64,000 nt of DNA, from the NCBI GenBank assembly GCA_013334965.1, contig JAAXWO010000001.1, positions 62,001 to 126,000 on the forward strand, written 5' to 3'. A program made the translations under genes and the position numbers. Positions within the stretch are counted from its first letter, which is position 1; each line of letters opens with the position of its first letter. The notes beneath the pieces were generated by a model that saw only the letters and a program-made list of their open reading frames with translations, ran no database searches and was not told where the DNA came from. The DNA is from Chlorobiaceae bacterium (lineage in GTDB: Bacteria; Bacteroidota; Chlorobiia; Chlorobiales; Chlorobiaceae). Positions 1-10,464 of this stretch are shown here, piece by piece.

Positions 1-1
1 G

Positions 2-1381
2 TCCATCCCTCTCGAAGCCCCCCAGATCCCGGTTCCCGATGCAGGCATCGGTTATGGCCAGGACCTCCTTGAGCAGTACAAGGCATCAATCGGATACAAT
101 CCGAATCAGGAACCTCAATATGCCGGTATGCCTCCTGGAGGTGCACGGCAACCCTCCGGTATGGGTCCCCAGGATGCCATTCGCGGCGGTATAGAGGCGA
201 TGTTGCCGACCGATCCTGCGTCACTCAAACGTATAGCAGATCAGATCAAGAACATGGTTGGCGATGCTCCATTCAAGCTTCGTGACCAGGTAATGAAAGA
301 CCTGCAGCACGTTCCGGGCGATGTGGCCACGGTTCTGACCGCACTCAACGAACTCCTTTCGAATATTGCGGGCAACCCGATGGCAGAGCGTTTCGTCATG
401 AATGCCATAAAGACGGCCGTCGTCAACGACGGAGTCCTTGGTTCGCTCACCAAAATCATAAAGCTGACTTCCGGTGGAGGCAAGAAACCGGCCAAGCCGG
501 CATCTGCTCCGTCTCATGATGATCAGCCGTTCGAACGGTCAAATGAGTCTGGACGTAACGATGATTCGGATGACGATACGACGATTCGCAGAAAAAAGAT
601 AAGCGTCAGGGACGAAGAGCCGCGTAGGCCTTACAGCCCGTTCGAGGATAACGACGATCCGATCGTTTCACGGGAGAGCCGCCCGCAGGCTCCTCGCAGC
701 AAGCCGTCGATGGATGACGATTTCGGTGCCGATACGGTAGCTCCGAGAAAGAAGATCTCCATCAAGATGGATGATGACGGCAATCAGGATATTGCACGCA
801 AACTGATGAGTTACGACGAGTCTGAGCGTGATGCGCCGACAGGGTCCATCCTTGACAGCACCTTCAGCCAGCCGGTTGCTGAAGAGCCGCCGATTCGCAA
901 GAAGAAGCTTTCAATAAAAGCTGAAGAAGGCAGCGGAGCTCAGGCGGAGATCGCACGAAAGATGATGAGTTACGACGAGGCTGCGCGACATGGGGTCGCT
1001 ACTGCTGAACCTGAGCCGGTTTCGGAGACTCCTGCCCAGGAGATTCCTGTGCCGGAGGACATTCAGGAGACGCCCCGTAAAAAAATCCAGATCAAGGCAG
1101 AGCCTGAGGTTGAAGAGATTGCCATGCTGGAGGATATCGTTATTTCAGCTTTTGGCGAACCTGAAGCCGATGATCGCGTTAATGAGTACATGATAATTGA
1201 GTCAGACGATTCGGCAAAAAAACCAATTATCGATAAAGCTCCGGAACCAGTCGTGAACCCGTCCGGCAATGCAGGAGTGGCGGCAACGGCTGAGACATCG
1301 CCCCGCAAGAACGGCAAAAGGGAGAAGGGCGATGAGTTGGATGGAGACAAGCATTCAGTCACAGTCAAGATTACACCATAG
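2..1381 (+). CDS. Hypothetical protein, 5'-truncated by the window; C-terminal half low-complexity with repeated RKK(I/L)S(I/V)K motifs
   Basis: Frame of the 128..1381 ORF stays open to base 2 (SIPLEAPQIPVPDAGIGYGQ...), so the true start is upstream; charged disordered region with motif repeats. Confidence 0.75.
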   Translation, partial: SIPLEAPQIPVPDAGIGYGQDLLEQYKASIGYNPNQEPQYAGMPPGGARQPSGMGPQDAIRGGIEAMLPTDPASLKRIADQIKNMVGDAPFKLRDQVMKDLQHVPGDVATVLTALNELLSNIAGNPMAERFVMNAIKTAVVNDGVLGSLTKIIKLTSGGGKKPAKPASAPSHDDQPFERSNESGRNDDSDDDTTIRRKKISVRDEEPRRPYSPFEDNDDPIVSRESRPQAPRSKPSMDDDFGADTVAPRKKISIKMDDDGNQDIARKLMSYDESERDAPTGSILDSTFSQPVAEEPPIRKKKLSIKAEEGSGAQAEIARKMMSYDEAARHGVATAEPEPVSETPAQEIPVPEDIQETPRKKIQIKAEPEVEEIAMLEDIVISAFGEPEADDRVNEYMIIESDDSAKKPIIDKAPEPVVNPSGNAGVAATAETSPRKNGKREKGDELDGDKHSVTVKITP

Positions 1382-1393
1382 TTTTTCAACACC

Positions 1394-2548
1394 ATGAGAA
1401 TCATTCTTTACCTGGGCAAAGGCGGGGTGGGCAAAACCACCGTTTCGGCATCCACCGCTACAGCGATTGCACGCGGCGGCAAACGTGTATTGATCATGAG
1501 CACCGACGTTGCCCACAGCCTTGCCGACGCTCTCGGCGCCGAATTGAGCTCAACTCCGCTGGAAGTTGAGAAGAATCTGTTTGCGATGGAGGTGAACGTC
1601 CTTGCAGAGATCAGGGAAAACTGGACTGAACTGTACTCCTATTTCTCTTCAATTCTCATGCACGACGGTGCTAACGAAATTGTCGCCGAAGAGCTGGCCA
1701 TCGTGCCTGGCATGGAGGAGATGATCAGTCTCCGTTATATCTGGAAGGCCGCCAAATCGGGCTTGTACGACGCAGTGGTTGTCGATGCGGCCCCGACGGG
1801 TGAAACGATGCGCCTTCTCGGTATGCCTGAATCCTACGGCTGGTATTCCGAGAAGATCGGAGGATGGCACTCGAAAGCCATTGGCTTTGCGGCGCCGCTT
1901 CTGAGCAAGTTCATGCCAAAGAAGAACATCTTCAAGCTCATGCCTGAGGTAAACGAGCACATGAAAGAGCTTCATGCCATGCTGCAGGATCAGAGCATCA
2001 CGACTTTCAGGGTTGTGCTCAATCCCGAAAACATGGTTATCAAGGAGGCCCTGCGTGTCCAGACCTATCTCAACCTTTTCGGTTACAAGCTTGATGCTGC
2101 AGTCGTCAACAAGATCCTGCCCTCCAGCTCCAACGATCAGTATCTCCAGAGCCTGATCGACATGCAGGCCAAATATCTGCGTGTTATCGAGAACTGTTTC
2201 TATCCAGTGCCGATTTTCAGGGCGAAGCAGTCTTCAAAAGAGGTTATTGCTCCCGACAGCCTGTATGAGCTGAGCAAGGAGCTTTTCAACGGCGCGAACC
2301 CTATCGACGTGCTCTACTCGAACGACAAGACCCAGACGCTCGAAAAGATCAATGGCAAATATGTGCTCAGCCTCTATCTCCCGAACGTCGAAGTGGAAAA
2401 ACTGGCCGTCAACATCAAGGGTGATGAACTCCTTGTCGACATCAACAATTTCCGCAAGAGCATTATTCTCCCGAACGTGCTGGTAGGACGAAAGACAGAA
2501 GGCGCCGATTTCGAGCAGGGAACGCTGAACATCACGTTCACCAACTGA
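1394..2548 (+). CDS. ArsA/Get3-family ATPase with C-terminal HSP20-like domain
   Basis: P-loop GKGGVGKTT near N-terminus, [12 protein letters not shown] and [13 protein letters not shown] motifs; C-terminal [20 protein letters not shown] resembles the ArsA HSP20-like domain. Confidence 0.9.
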   Translation: MRIILYLGKGGVGKTTVSASTATAIARGGKRVLIMSTDVAHSLADALGAELSSTPLEVEKNLFAMEVNVLAEIRENWTELYSYFSSILMHDGANEIVAEELAIVPGMEEMISLRYIWKAAKSGLYDAVVVDAAPTGETMRLLGMPESYGWYSEKIGGWHSKAIGFAAPLLSKFMPKKNIFKLMPEVNEHMKELHAMLQDQSITTFRVVLNPENMVIKEALRVQTYLNLFGYKLDAAVVNKILPSSSNDQYLQSLIDMQAKYLRVIENCFYPVPIFRAKQSSKEVIAPDSLYELSKELFNGANPIDVLYSNDKTQTLEKINGKYVLSLYLPNVEVEKLAVNIKGDELLVDINNFRKSIILPNVLVGRKTEGADFEQGTLNITFTN

Positions 2549-2574
2549 CTCTTATCCGGGCTATAAAGTACTTG

Positions 2575-2609
2575 GGCGGACTGTTTTCAGCAGTCCGCCT
2601 TTTTTTTGA
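2575..2609 (+). terminator. Rho-independent terminator
   Basis: GGCGGACTG-TTTTCAG-CAGTCCGCC followed by a T-tract, just downstream of the ArsA-like gene. Confidence 0.8.
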
Positions 2610-3111
2610 TCAGGAGTTGTTCCGTTAGCCTTACCGGCACGGATGGATCACCGCAGGTTTTCAGGAGGTCGGCGATCGTGCAGTGCATCGCCGGATGCTC
2701 AGGGTTATCGATATCGAGCAAAGGGATGATAACGAATTTCCTGTGGTGAAGTTCGATATGGGGGATGCAGAGGATATCGCTTTTGATGCACTGGTCGCCA
2801 TAGAGCAGAATGTCGAGATCGATCGTTCTCGGGCTCCATCGGCGATATTGGTCAGGTCTTCCGAGGTCGTGTTCAATCGATTTGCAGTGTGCCCGAAGCA
2901 CGTCGGGCTCCAGTGATGTGGCAATGGATACGACAGCATTGAAAAAACGCTCCTGTTCGGTATCCCCCACGGGCTCAGTCATATAGACTCTCGATACCCC
3001 GGCAACCGTTGTTTCCGGTAACGTTCCGAGCAGGTCGACCGCTCCCTGAAGGTTGGCGAACCGGTCGCCGACATTCGATCCTATGCCGATATATGCGGTA
3101 ATGAGAGGCAT
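2587..3111 (-). CDS. folK: 2-amino-4-hydroxy-6-hydroxymethyldihydropteridine pyrophosphokinase
   Basis: IGIGSNVGDR, FFNAVV, RTIDLDILLYG motifs. Confidence 0.92.
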   Translation of the reverse strand: MPLITAYIGIGSNVGDRFANLQGAVDLLGTLPETTVAGVSRVYMTEPVGDTEQERFFNAVVSIATSLEPDVLRAHCKSIEHDLGRPDQYRRWSPRTIDLDILLYGDQCIKSDILCIPHIELHHRKFVIIPLLDIDNPEHPAMHCTIADLLKTCGDPSVPVRLTEQLLIKKKADC

Positions 3112-3113
3112 CG

Positions 3114-3491
3114 TCAGGACTTTTCGATCCGGTGTTCAGCTTCTGCGTAATCGCACAATCCTCCCAGCGGCAGGTTGATTTTGCGCACCCTTATGGTGAC
3201 GCTGTCGAGCACGGGGAACTCTTCCATCAGCCCGACGGCAATCCGGTAAGCAAGCGTTTCGATCAGGGCGGTCGGCTGGCCGGTCATGATTGTCCTGATG
3301 GATGCATAGGCAAGCTGGTAATTCACCGTTTTTGACAGATCGTCGGTTTCTGCCGCCGGACAGCTGTCGAAAATGAGTTCGGCATCTACCTCGTATTTTC
3401 CACCCAGGCGCTGTTCTTCAGCGTGGACGCCGTGCTGCGCATAAAAGATGGCATTCACGAGCCTGATGCATGAGCGATGACGAAGGTTCAT
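3114..3491 (-). CDS. folB: Dihydroneopterin aldolase (internal ATG at 3491 preferred over the 3620 ORF start)
   Basis: FYAQHGVHAEEQRLGGKYEVDAEL and VRKINLPLGG; adjacent to folK. Confidence 0.85.
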   Translation of the reverse strand: MNLRHRSCIRLVNAIFYAQHGVHAEEQRLGGKYEVDAELIFDSCPAAETDDLSKTVNYQLAYASIRTIMTGQPTALIETLAYRIAVGLMEEFPVLDSVTIRVRKINLPLGGLCDYAEAEHRIEKS

Positions 3492-3861
3492 GACGATCGA
3501 GTTGGCAAAGTTCTGTTTTCGGACAGGCTGGCCCGGATTGTTCGAGGGTTTCAGCTCACTGTACGACCTTGAAGTAGCGCCTGACGGACGGCACAAGTCA
3601 ATTCTGGTCAGTCGGTTCATCCTCAGATATCCGTCGGTTTATCCTCAGATAACAGTCGGAAGAATATAAACATTTAAAGGGCTCTTTTGCAGGGGCTCCA
3701 AATTCGGAAATTGAGGCTTTATCTCACGTTGCCAGAGCATTCCCCTACGAGATTTCCGCTGAGTCGAGCATCTTTCCAAGCCGACCAAAACCGTAAAAGA
3801 CTGGAGGCAGAAAGCCCTGATACTGGGGCGGGGCAGCAGTGGCATGACTATGTGGCGCCAT

Positions 3862-4554
3862 CTAGGGGCAACAACCGCCGTCGATATAATGGCTGTAGAA
3901 GGCCATTATGCTCCCTTTGGGATGTTCGCTTACAAGCCGTTCATACTCACTCTTCATCACTTTACGTCCGAATGCAGCTTCAATCGTTGGGGTAACCAAT
4001 ATCCTGAATATCTCATCCATCTTTTCCGGTGGGTGCGGCATATGGTTGTCAAGCCACCAGGTCATAAGGGAGAGCAGCGAACTGACAAGAACGTGCGTCG
4101 TGATCTCGATGGGCACCGGTGGGGAATTCCGGTTCCTGACAAGCTCTGCGTGGGGCACGATCAACAGGTTGTAGAGATACTTGTGGAGGTATTTCAGGAT
4201 CATCTCCCCGCTTTGCTTTCCTGCGATAGCCTGGTACAATTTATGATGCTGCCCTGTGTGACGGAAGAGTTCAAGAACGAAATTGACCTCCGGTTCCCTG
4301 CCGGAGCCACGCGATGCCACGATGGCTTGCTGCTGCTGTTCGAAAAGTGTGCGCAGATGCTCAAAGCTTGAGAGAAGCAGTTCGTCCTTGTCCCGGTAAT
4401 GTGCATAGAAGGTCGATCTTCCCACGTCCGCGCGATCAAGGATATCCTGAACGGTAATAGCCTCATATCCCTTTTCCACGATAAGTGACATGAGTGCCTC
4501 ATGCATCAGCTTTCGCGTGCGGCTTATCCGCCGGTCCTCCTTTTTTTCTTTCAT
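3862..4554 (-). CDS. TetR/AcrR family transcriptional regulator
   Basis: N-terminal HTH: ALMSLIVEKGYEAITVQDILDRADVGRSTFYAHYRDKDELL. Confidence 0.9.
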   Translation of the reverse strand: MKEKKEDRRISRTRKLMHEALMSLIVEKGYEAITVQDILDRADVGRSTFYAHYRDKDELLLSSFEHLRTLFEQQQQAIVASRGSGREPEVNFVLELFRHTGQHHKLYQAIAGKQSGEMILKYLHKYLYNLLIVPHAELVRNRNSPPVPIEITTHVLVSSLLSLMTWWLDNHMPHPPEKMDEIFRILVTPTIEAAFGRKVMKSEYERLVSEHPKGSIMAFYSHYIDGGCCP

Positions 4555-4599
4555 ATGCCCTCTTTATTGCGTGACATAAGCAGCGGTTCTGTTCGCTAC

Positions 4600-4672
4600 T
4601 GAACAATGTTCACAACATTGATTGTTGACTGAACAATCAAATATAGGTATTGTTTTTATGAACACAGTGTTC
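4600..4672. promoter_or_regulatory. Cluster of three perfect inverted repeats, candidate operators for the divergent TetR gene
   Basis: TGAACA-A-TGTTCA (4600-4612), GATTGTT-GACTG-AACAATC (4620-4638), GAACAC-A-GTGTTC (4660-4672), between divergent genes at 4554(-) and 4718(+). Confidence 0.7.
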
Positions 4673-4717
4673 GATATCGAATAAAATATCTTTTAAATAG
4701 TAGAAGCAGGAGCGTGT

Positions 4718-5557
4718 ATGATGGATGAAAGAAGAGTACGGGATATGGTAAAAGAGCGTTATGCCTCAATAGTCGCGCAAAGCGGTCCGAGTGGTCCATC
4801 CCAGAAGAGCAGCTGTCTCGACCCCCGGTTTATCCATTCGGCAGGCAGGCTCGCCGGATATTCCGGTCAGGAGCTGAAGCGCATTCCTGATGGATCCAAT
4901 CTTGGCCTCGGTTGCGGGAATCCCGTCGCATTTGGGGCGATCAGGGAGGGTGACAGGGTTCTTGACCTCGGATCAGGTGCCGGAATGGACAGTTTCCTTG
5001 CTGCTGACATCGTCGGCGAAAAGGGGTTGGTTATCGGAGTGGATATGACGCCGGGGATGATTGACCGGGCAAGAATGAACGCCATGAAGGGCGGGTTCCG
5101 TAACGTCGAGTTCCGGTTGGGAGAGATCGAGAACCTTCCTGTTGAGAACTCGATCATTGACGTTGTGATCTCAAACTGCGTGATCAACCTGTCGACCGAC
5201 AAGCCGAAGGTTTTTCAGGAGGCCTGGCGCGTCATGAAACCCGGGGGGACGCTTATGGTTTCAGATATGGTCCTTCTTGAAGAGCTGCCCGGTTATCTGG
5301 AGCGTTCGGTCGAAGCATATGTCAGGTGCATTTCGGGAGCCATTCGAAAGGAAGAGTATCTTGAGGCTGTACAACAGGCCGGATTCGATGAACTGTCGAT
5401 CCTTGGAGAGAGTCATTTCCCGGCTGAGCTGATTGCCGAACACTCTCTCATGAAAGAGATCGTCAATAAAATGAGGATCCCGATGAGTGAGCTGCAGCGC
5501 ATCGGAAGCACCGTCGTCAGCTTGAAGATATCGGCGAAAAAACCCCATCAGCATTGA
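4718..5557 (+). CDS. Arsenite methyltransferase-like SAM-dependent methyltransferase
   Basis: VLDLGSGAGMDSFLAA motif I; ArsM-like Cys contexts NLGLGCGNPV, SNCVINLS, VRCISGAI. Confidence 0.82.
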   Translation: MMDERRVRDMVKERYASIVAQSGPSGPSQKSSCLDPRFIHSAGRLAGYSGQELKRIPDGSNLGLGCGNPVAFGAIREGDRVLDLGSGAGMDSFLAADIVGEKGLVIGVDMTPGMIDRARMNAMKGGFRNVEFRLGEIENLPVENSIIDVVISNCVINLSTDKPKVFQEAWRVMKPGGTLMVSDMVLLEELPGYLERSVEAYVRCISGAIRKEEYLEAVQQAGFDELSILGESHFPAELIAEHSLMKEIVNKMRIPMSELQRIGSTVVSLKISAKKPHQH

Positions 5558-5839
5558 TTGAAAGGCTGTATCTGCAGAAATCGGGCGAGGATGCATGAGG
5601 GGAGCGTGGTTCAGTCTCTCTTCGCTGGGGGGTTGCTGAGAGGCAGCATGCTTACAGGGTGTTACGAAAAAGGTTATATTGCTCTCGGTTCCCGGTTTGG
5701 CGAACCATCCGGCGAAATGTTTACGAACCGGCCATTTTCAGCGTTATTTTCGCAACGGCGGCGACAACGATCATTTTCAGCGAGGCCTTGAGGCTCCGAC
5801 GGTTACAGCTTCCGCAAACGTTCACATTTTATTCCATTA

Positions 5840-6733
5840 ATGGTAGACAACAGGACCAACCACGCGTTCAGGGATTTTTTTGAGGTATGCCGGATAAAGG
5901 CCGTGCAACAGGCTCTTGAAGAGGACCTCTACAAAGGTGACATTACGACCCTGGCGACCATCGACCAGGAGCAGCTTGGGGTCGCCTATATCGAGGCAAA
6001 GGCCGAAGGGATCATTGCCGGGGTTGAGGTCGCAAAGCAGGTTTTTCAGGCATCTGATGCAGAACTCCAGGTCACGGTTATCTCCAGGGACGGTTTGCGG
6101 GTTTATCCTGGCGAGAAGATTCTCGAAGTCAGGGGACGCATAGCTTCCATTCTGTCAAGTGAGCGAACGGTGCTTAATTTCATGCAACGGATGTCCGGGA
6201 TTGCAACCAGGACGAACATGTTTGTCGAGCGGGTAAGCCATACGAACGTTTCCATACTCGATACCCGGAAAACAGCCCCTTCGCTGCGTTATTTCGATAA
6301 GGACGCAGTTAGGATCGGCGGCGGGATCAACCACCGCTTCGGTCTTTTTGATATGATCCTCATCAAGGATAACCACATTGATGCCGCAGGCGGCGTAGAA
6401 AAGGCAATATCCAGGGCCAGGGCCTACTGCACGGAGCGCTCCGTCAACGTGAAAATAGAGACGGAGGTTCGGAGCATCTCAGAGCTCAAGACGGCCTGCT
6501 CGTGCCGTCCCGACATCATATTGCTCGACAATTTCATGGTCGACGGGCTTGCCGAAGCGGTGCGCTGGGTGAAGGCAAGCGGTTACGCGGAGATCCTTCT
6601 CGAAGCTTCAGGCAATATCAGCCTGCACAACGTCGCAGAGGTGGCCATGACAGGGGTAGACTTCATATCGGTCGGGGAGCTGACGCACAGCGTCAAGGCG
6701 CTGGATCTCTCCATGAAGGTGGAACTTGCCTGA
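5840..6733 (+). CDS. nadC: Nicotinate-nucleotide pyrophosphorylase (carboxylating)
   Basis: DTRKTAPSLR, GGGINHRFGLFDMILIKDNH, IETEVRS, ILLDNF motifs. Confidence 0.95.
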   Translation: MVDNRTNHAFRDFFEVCRIKAVQQALEEDLYKGDITTLATIDQEQLGVAYIEAKAEGIIAGVEVAKQVFQASDAELQVTVISRDGLRVYPGEKILEVRGRIASILSSERTVLNFMQRMSGIATRTNMFVERVSHTNVSILDTRKTAPSLRYFDKDAVRIGGGINHRFGLFDMILIKDNHIDAAGGVEKAISRARAYCTERSVNVKIETEVRSISELKTACSCRPDIILLDNFMVDGLAEAVRWVKASGYAEILLEASGNISLHNVAEVAMTGVDFISVGELTHSVKALDLSMKVELA

Positions 6734-6740
6734 TGCGCTG

Positions 6741-7094
6741 ATGGAGATTGGTGTCGACATTGTCGAGATATCCCGGATTCGCGCCATATATGAAAGGTTC
6801 GGCGCGGTTTTCATGAGGAAGATCCTGACGGAGGCGGAAATCGATCAATGCCTGTCCAAGCCGGATCCTGTAGCCAGCCTTGCCGGACGTTTCGCGGCAA
6901 AGGAGGCGGTATCCAAGGCTCTCGGAAGCGGCATCGCACGTAGCCTCTCATGGCGATCCATCGAAGTGCTCAACGATGATGCAGGCAAGCCGGTGGTTTC
7001 CCTGCATTGCCCTGATCCACCTCGCAGGATCAGCATCTCCATCTCCCACGACCGTCACTCCGCCATAGCCATGGCCCTCGTCGAACCTGCCTGA
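6741..7094 (+). CDS. acpS: Holo-[acyl-carrier-protein] synthase
   Basis: MEIGVDIVEISRI, GRFAAKEAVSKALG, ISISHD motifs; start overlaps the 3' region of nadC. Confidence 0.92.
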   Translation: MEIGVDIVEISRIRAIYERFGAVFMRKILTEAEIDQCLSKPDPVASLAGRFAAKEAVSKALGSGIARSLSWRSIEVLNDDAGKPVVSLHCPDPPRRISISISHDRHSAIAMALVEPA

Positions 7095-7464
7095 GGGCCT
7101 TTTTATCCCTGCACATCGGAATCGAAATTCCTGAGAGAGTGGACACACAGGTCCGCTTTTACAATTTCTGTTTTTCATCCGCCTTACCCCAAAGAGGCTG
7201 TCTCAACAGATAAATCAGTAACGCCACCCCTCTGGGAGCGACGGGCTCCAGCCCGGTAATTCATACCCGAACTTCGAATTATGCATTGAAAGGATGGAAT
7301 TATTGTCTGGTAACGTTGATACAGGGTCATTGCCTATCCAGACAGATGCCAAGCTGGTGCCTGGCGCTCCCGGGGGAGGATGAGTCGGCATCATTTTGAC
7401 GTATGAGACCGCCTCCTGCAGATGGCAATACACAGCAACGGACAAATGATGTTTTACCGGGGAT

Positions 7465-7493
7465 AAAAAAAAGGGGCCCTGGATAGGGGCCCC
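7465..7493 (-). terminator. Rho-independent terminator for tig
   Basis: On minus strand GGGGCCC-CTATCCA-GGGCCCC followed by 8 T, just past the tig stop. Confidence 0.8.
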
Positions 7494-7519
7494 TATAACG
7501 ATTCTGTCGATCGACGACA

Positions 7520-8803
7520 TTACATCTCGTGTGCCGGAAGCGGAGTGGCCTCTTTGGTGATGGTCACTTTTGACTTGATGACATCGTAGATCTTGTCTTT
7601 CATGAGCGTATCGACGATGTAATCCCTGAATTCCGACGACATGTAGGTGTTGAGCAGCTCCTCAACGTTCAGTGAAGTATCTTTCTCAGCCTCTTTTTCA
7701 GCGTAGGCCCTGATGTCCTCGTCGCTGACCTTCAGGTCGTTGAGCTGGGCGATCTTCTGGCTGACGAGGAGCCAGCGTGCGTGCTTTTCGGCGTTCGGCT
7801 TCATTGCGTTGAGGAACTCGCGTTCGTCGAGGCCTTTGGGCAGTTTGCCGCCGACCTGACGCTTCGCATTTTCCAGGAGCATGTTCTGGAAGGATGCGAC
7901 CATCGATTTCGGGGTCGGGATCTCATGAGCTTCGATCAGCTTTTCCGAGATGGATTCGAGCAGGTCCTGATCGGATTTGTGGGTGAAATGCTGTTCGAGC
8001 TGTATGCGGACGTCAGCCTTGAAGTCGGCGACGTTTTCAAAGCGCTGATGGGTCAGCTCCTTGACCAGTTCGTCGTTCAGTTCGGGAAGTTCGAGGCTTT
8101 TGACCTCCTTGACGTCTACGCGATAGCGGATCGTTTCGCCACCCTCTTCTTTGGGCTCGATGGTCACTTCGGCGACATCGCCGGCCTTTTTGCCTTCCAG
8201 AGCCAGACGGAACGGGTTGTCTGCCGGCAGGTAGTCGAGGTTGAAGTGGTGGTTTTCGTTCTGCTGGCCTTCGAGTGGTTCTCCTGCGTCGTCGAGTTTC
8301 GAAACGTCTCCGATGACCGTATCGCCCTCACCGGCAGGTTCGGTGCTGCTGACCAGGGTTCCGTGTCCTTTCAGGATCATGTTGATTTCACGGTCGATAT
8401 CTTCGTCGGTAACGGTGTATTCTGCCTGCGTGAAGGTAAAGTCGCTGAAATCCTTGAGTTCGAACTCCGGATGGATTTCGTAGATCATGCGGATCGTCAG
8501 CTTGTCGCCTTCGTAGTTGTAGCTTTCGATCTGTGCACGGCTGGCCGGGTTGATGTTCTCCTCTTCGGCGATGGCAGAAAAGTGCTTCGAGGCCATTTTT
8601 TCTGCTACGGTAGCTTCTATGGATGGTCCGACAAAGCGCTTGAGCATTCCGGCGGGCACATGACCCTGCCTGAACCCTTTGATTTTGACGGATCTGCGAG
8701 CCTCTTCCAGTTCAAGGTCAAGTTCGGGGGTGAATTCTTCGGCAGTCAATATGATTTCAAGTTCCTGCTCGGTGTCGCTTACATTCCTGATATTCTTTTG
8801 CAA
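7520..8803 (-). CDS. tig: Trigger factor
   Basis: Ribosome-binding region [20 protein letters not shown]; PPIase-like and C-terminal domains. Confidence 0.95.
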   Translation of the reverse strand: MQKNIRNVSDTEQELEIILTAEEFTPELDLELEEARRSVKIKGFRQGHVPAGMLKRFVGPSIEATVAEKMASKHFSAIAEEENINPASRAQIESYNYEGDKLTIRMIYEIHPEFELKDFSDFTFTQAEYTVTDEDIDREINMILKGHGTLVSSTEPAGEGDTVIGDVSKLDDAGEPLEGQQNENHHFNLDYLPADNPFRLALEGKKAGDVAEVTIEPKEEGGETIRYRVDVKEVKSLELPELNDELVKELTHQRFENVADFKADVRIQLEQHFTHKSDQDLLESISEKLIEAHEIPTPKSMVASFQNMLLENAKRQVGGKLPKGLDEREFLNAMKPNAEKHARWLLVSQKIAQLNDLKVSDEDIRAYAEKEAEKDTSLNVEELLNTYMSSEFRDYIVDTLMKDKIYDVIKSKVTITKEATPLPAHEM

Positions 8804-8892
8804 TGCTTTCGTGACCGGTTAATAGTTGAAAAATTAAAGTTCGAATTATACGATTTTTTCGACGCTTTTAAAAAACGCCTCGTTAAAGGCTT

Positions 8893-10248
8893 TTATCGTG
8901 ATGGTTTGTAGACCAGTGTCGACAACAGGGCGGGTATGCCGAGTTTTTCCGCAGCAACGGCCACATCGTCGGCAGTAACCGCTTCAATGAGGCAAGCCTT
9001 TTCGGAGGGGGTCTGATGCTGGCCGTTATAGAAGATATCCTGCGCGAAATGGGACATGCGGCGGGTCATTTTTTCCATGCCCATGATCAGCGAACCGAGC
9101 ATTTTAGATTTTGCCGCTTCGAGTTCCGCCTGATCGGGTTTCTTCAGGCTTCCGCCTGTGAACAGGTCCGTGATGGTTTCGAGGGTCTTTGCTGTTTTTC
9201 CCTTGTCGGTTCCGGCGTAGATGTTGAACGTCGTGACATCGTCGAGAAACGCCATCGAAGAGTATGCCTGATAGACCAGTCCGCGTTTTTCCCGCAGCTC
9301 CAGGTTCAGGGTGGAGCTCATTCCGCTGCTCAGCATGGTGTTCAGCACCATGAGGCCCCAGAAATGGGCGTCGTCTCGGGGAATGACGGTACCGAGAAGG
9401 ATCTGGGCCTGGGAAACGCTCTTTTTCAGCGTCGCCGTGAACGGTTTGTAGCCTGCGAGGTCGAAAAAGTTGCGTGCCGCAGCATCAGGCGTGGCCCGGC
9501 AGAGGTTGCCCAGATATGACGACGCAAGGCTTTCAAGCTCATCGTGATCGACGTTGCCGACTGCCGTGATGAGCATCTTTTCCGGCACGTAATGTTCGCG
9601 CATGAAGTTTCGAAGGTCTCCTTCCGTGATTGCTCCGACGCTCTCTTCAGTGCCGAGTATCGCCGTGCCGAGAGGATGGCCGGGAAACGACCGGCGGTCG
9701 AAATCTTCGAAGATAAGCTCTTCGGGCGTATCGTTCACGCTGCTGATCTCTTCGAGCACGACCTCTTTTTCCTTTTCGAGCTCTTCAGGAGGAAAGACCG
9801 GATTGCAGACCAGGTCGGCCAGGAGGTCGAAGGCAAGGCCGAGATGCTCCCGCAGGCACCTCACGTAGATGCAGGTCTGCTCCTTGGTGGTCCATGCGTC
9901 GATGTAGCCGCCGGTCTCCTCGATGCATCTGGCGATCTCCACATAGTCGCGCCGGATGGTCCCCTTGAACACGGCATGTTCGATAAAGTGGGCCAGCCCC
10001 TCCCGGCCCCCGGGGTCCTCCCTGGAACCTGCATTGATCCAGACGCCGAGCGTTATGCTGTGCACATAGGGCACCAGGTTGCTGATGATGCGGAGGCCGT
10101 TGGTAAGGGTGCCGGTCTGGATAATGCCGGCAGACAGTCGCTGTTCTGAAGTGCAGGTGTCGCCGGATGTCGATGTGATATTTTTTCTCACGCTTGTGGA
10201 TGGATTTGAGTGCAATGTAAGTTTTATTCTTCTTATTATTATGTACAA
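8893..10248 (-). CDS. M16 family zinc peptidase (start uncertain)
   Basis: HFIEH (HxxEH) with downstream Glu-rich LEKEKEVVLEEI; C-terminal RREGLVYQAYS-like segment. Confidence 0.9.
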   Translation of the reverse strand: MYIIIRRIKLTLHSNPSTSVRKNITSTSGDTCTSEQRLSAGIIQTGTLTNGLRIISNLVPYVHSITLGVWINAGSREDPGGREGLAHFIEHAVFKGTIRRDYVEIARCIEETGGYIDAWTTKEQTCIYVRCLREHLGLAFDLLADLVCNPVFPPEELEKEKEVVLEEISSVNDTPEELIFEDFDRRSFPGHPLGTAILGTEESVGAITEGDLRNFMREHYVPEKMLITAVGNVDHDELESLASSYLGNLCRATPDAAARNFFDLAGYKPFTATLKKSVSQAQILLGTVIPRDDAHFWGLMVLNTMLSSGMSSTLNLELREKRGLVYQAYSSMAFLDDVTTFNIYAGTDKGKTAKTLETITDLFTGGSLKKPDQAELEAAKSKMLGSLIMGMEKMTRRMSHFAQDIFYNGQHQTPSEKACLIEAVTADDVAVAAEKLGIPALLSTLVYKPSR

Positions 10249-10464
10249 ATCGGCGCGGGGCCGTCAGGTCCGTATTGCGCAAAGGGTCATCTCCCGGAAA
10301 TACCGTACATGAAGCGCACGCGTTGCCGTGCGGATTCGGGGGGATTACATAAGGGCACCTTTAAAAACCGTCGTGGACGGTTCGAGTGCAAGGCGGACGG
10401 CTGGAAGCCCGCAGCAATCGAATCGCGGAACAGGTTTTCAGAGAGGCCTATAAGCCAGGTTTTC

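Noticed and set aside
5600-5840. TPP riboswitch-like text (GGTTGCTGAGAGGCAGC) upstream of nadC
   Set aside because: Only the GCTGAGA-like core is present; the ACCC and GAACCTGAT...TAATGCC parts of a THI element are missing, and nadC is not a thiamine gene.
7215-7520. 101-aa minus-strand ORF in the tig-acpS spacer
   Set aside because: Crosses the tig terminator hairpin and repeat-like sequence; no domain signal.
7781-8911. 376-aa plus-strand ORF
   Set aside because: Fully antisense to tig; low-complexity F/D/V-rich translation typical of a codon-bias shadow ORF.
10249-10464. Possible N-terminal extension of the epimerase or a small gene
   Set aside because: Epimerase Rossmann motif starts right after the ATG at 10465; upstream translation is unstructured and the DNA looks like an intergenic repeat fragment.
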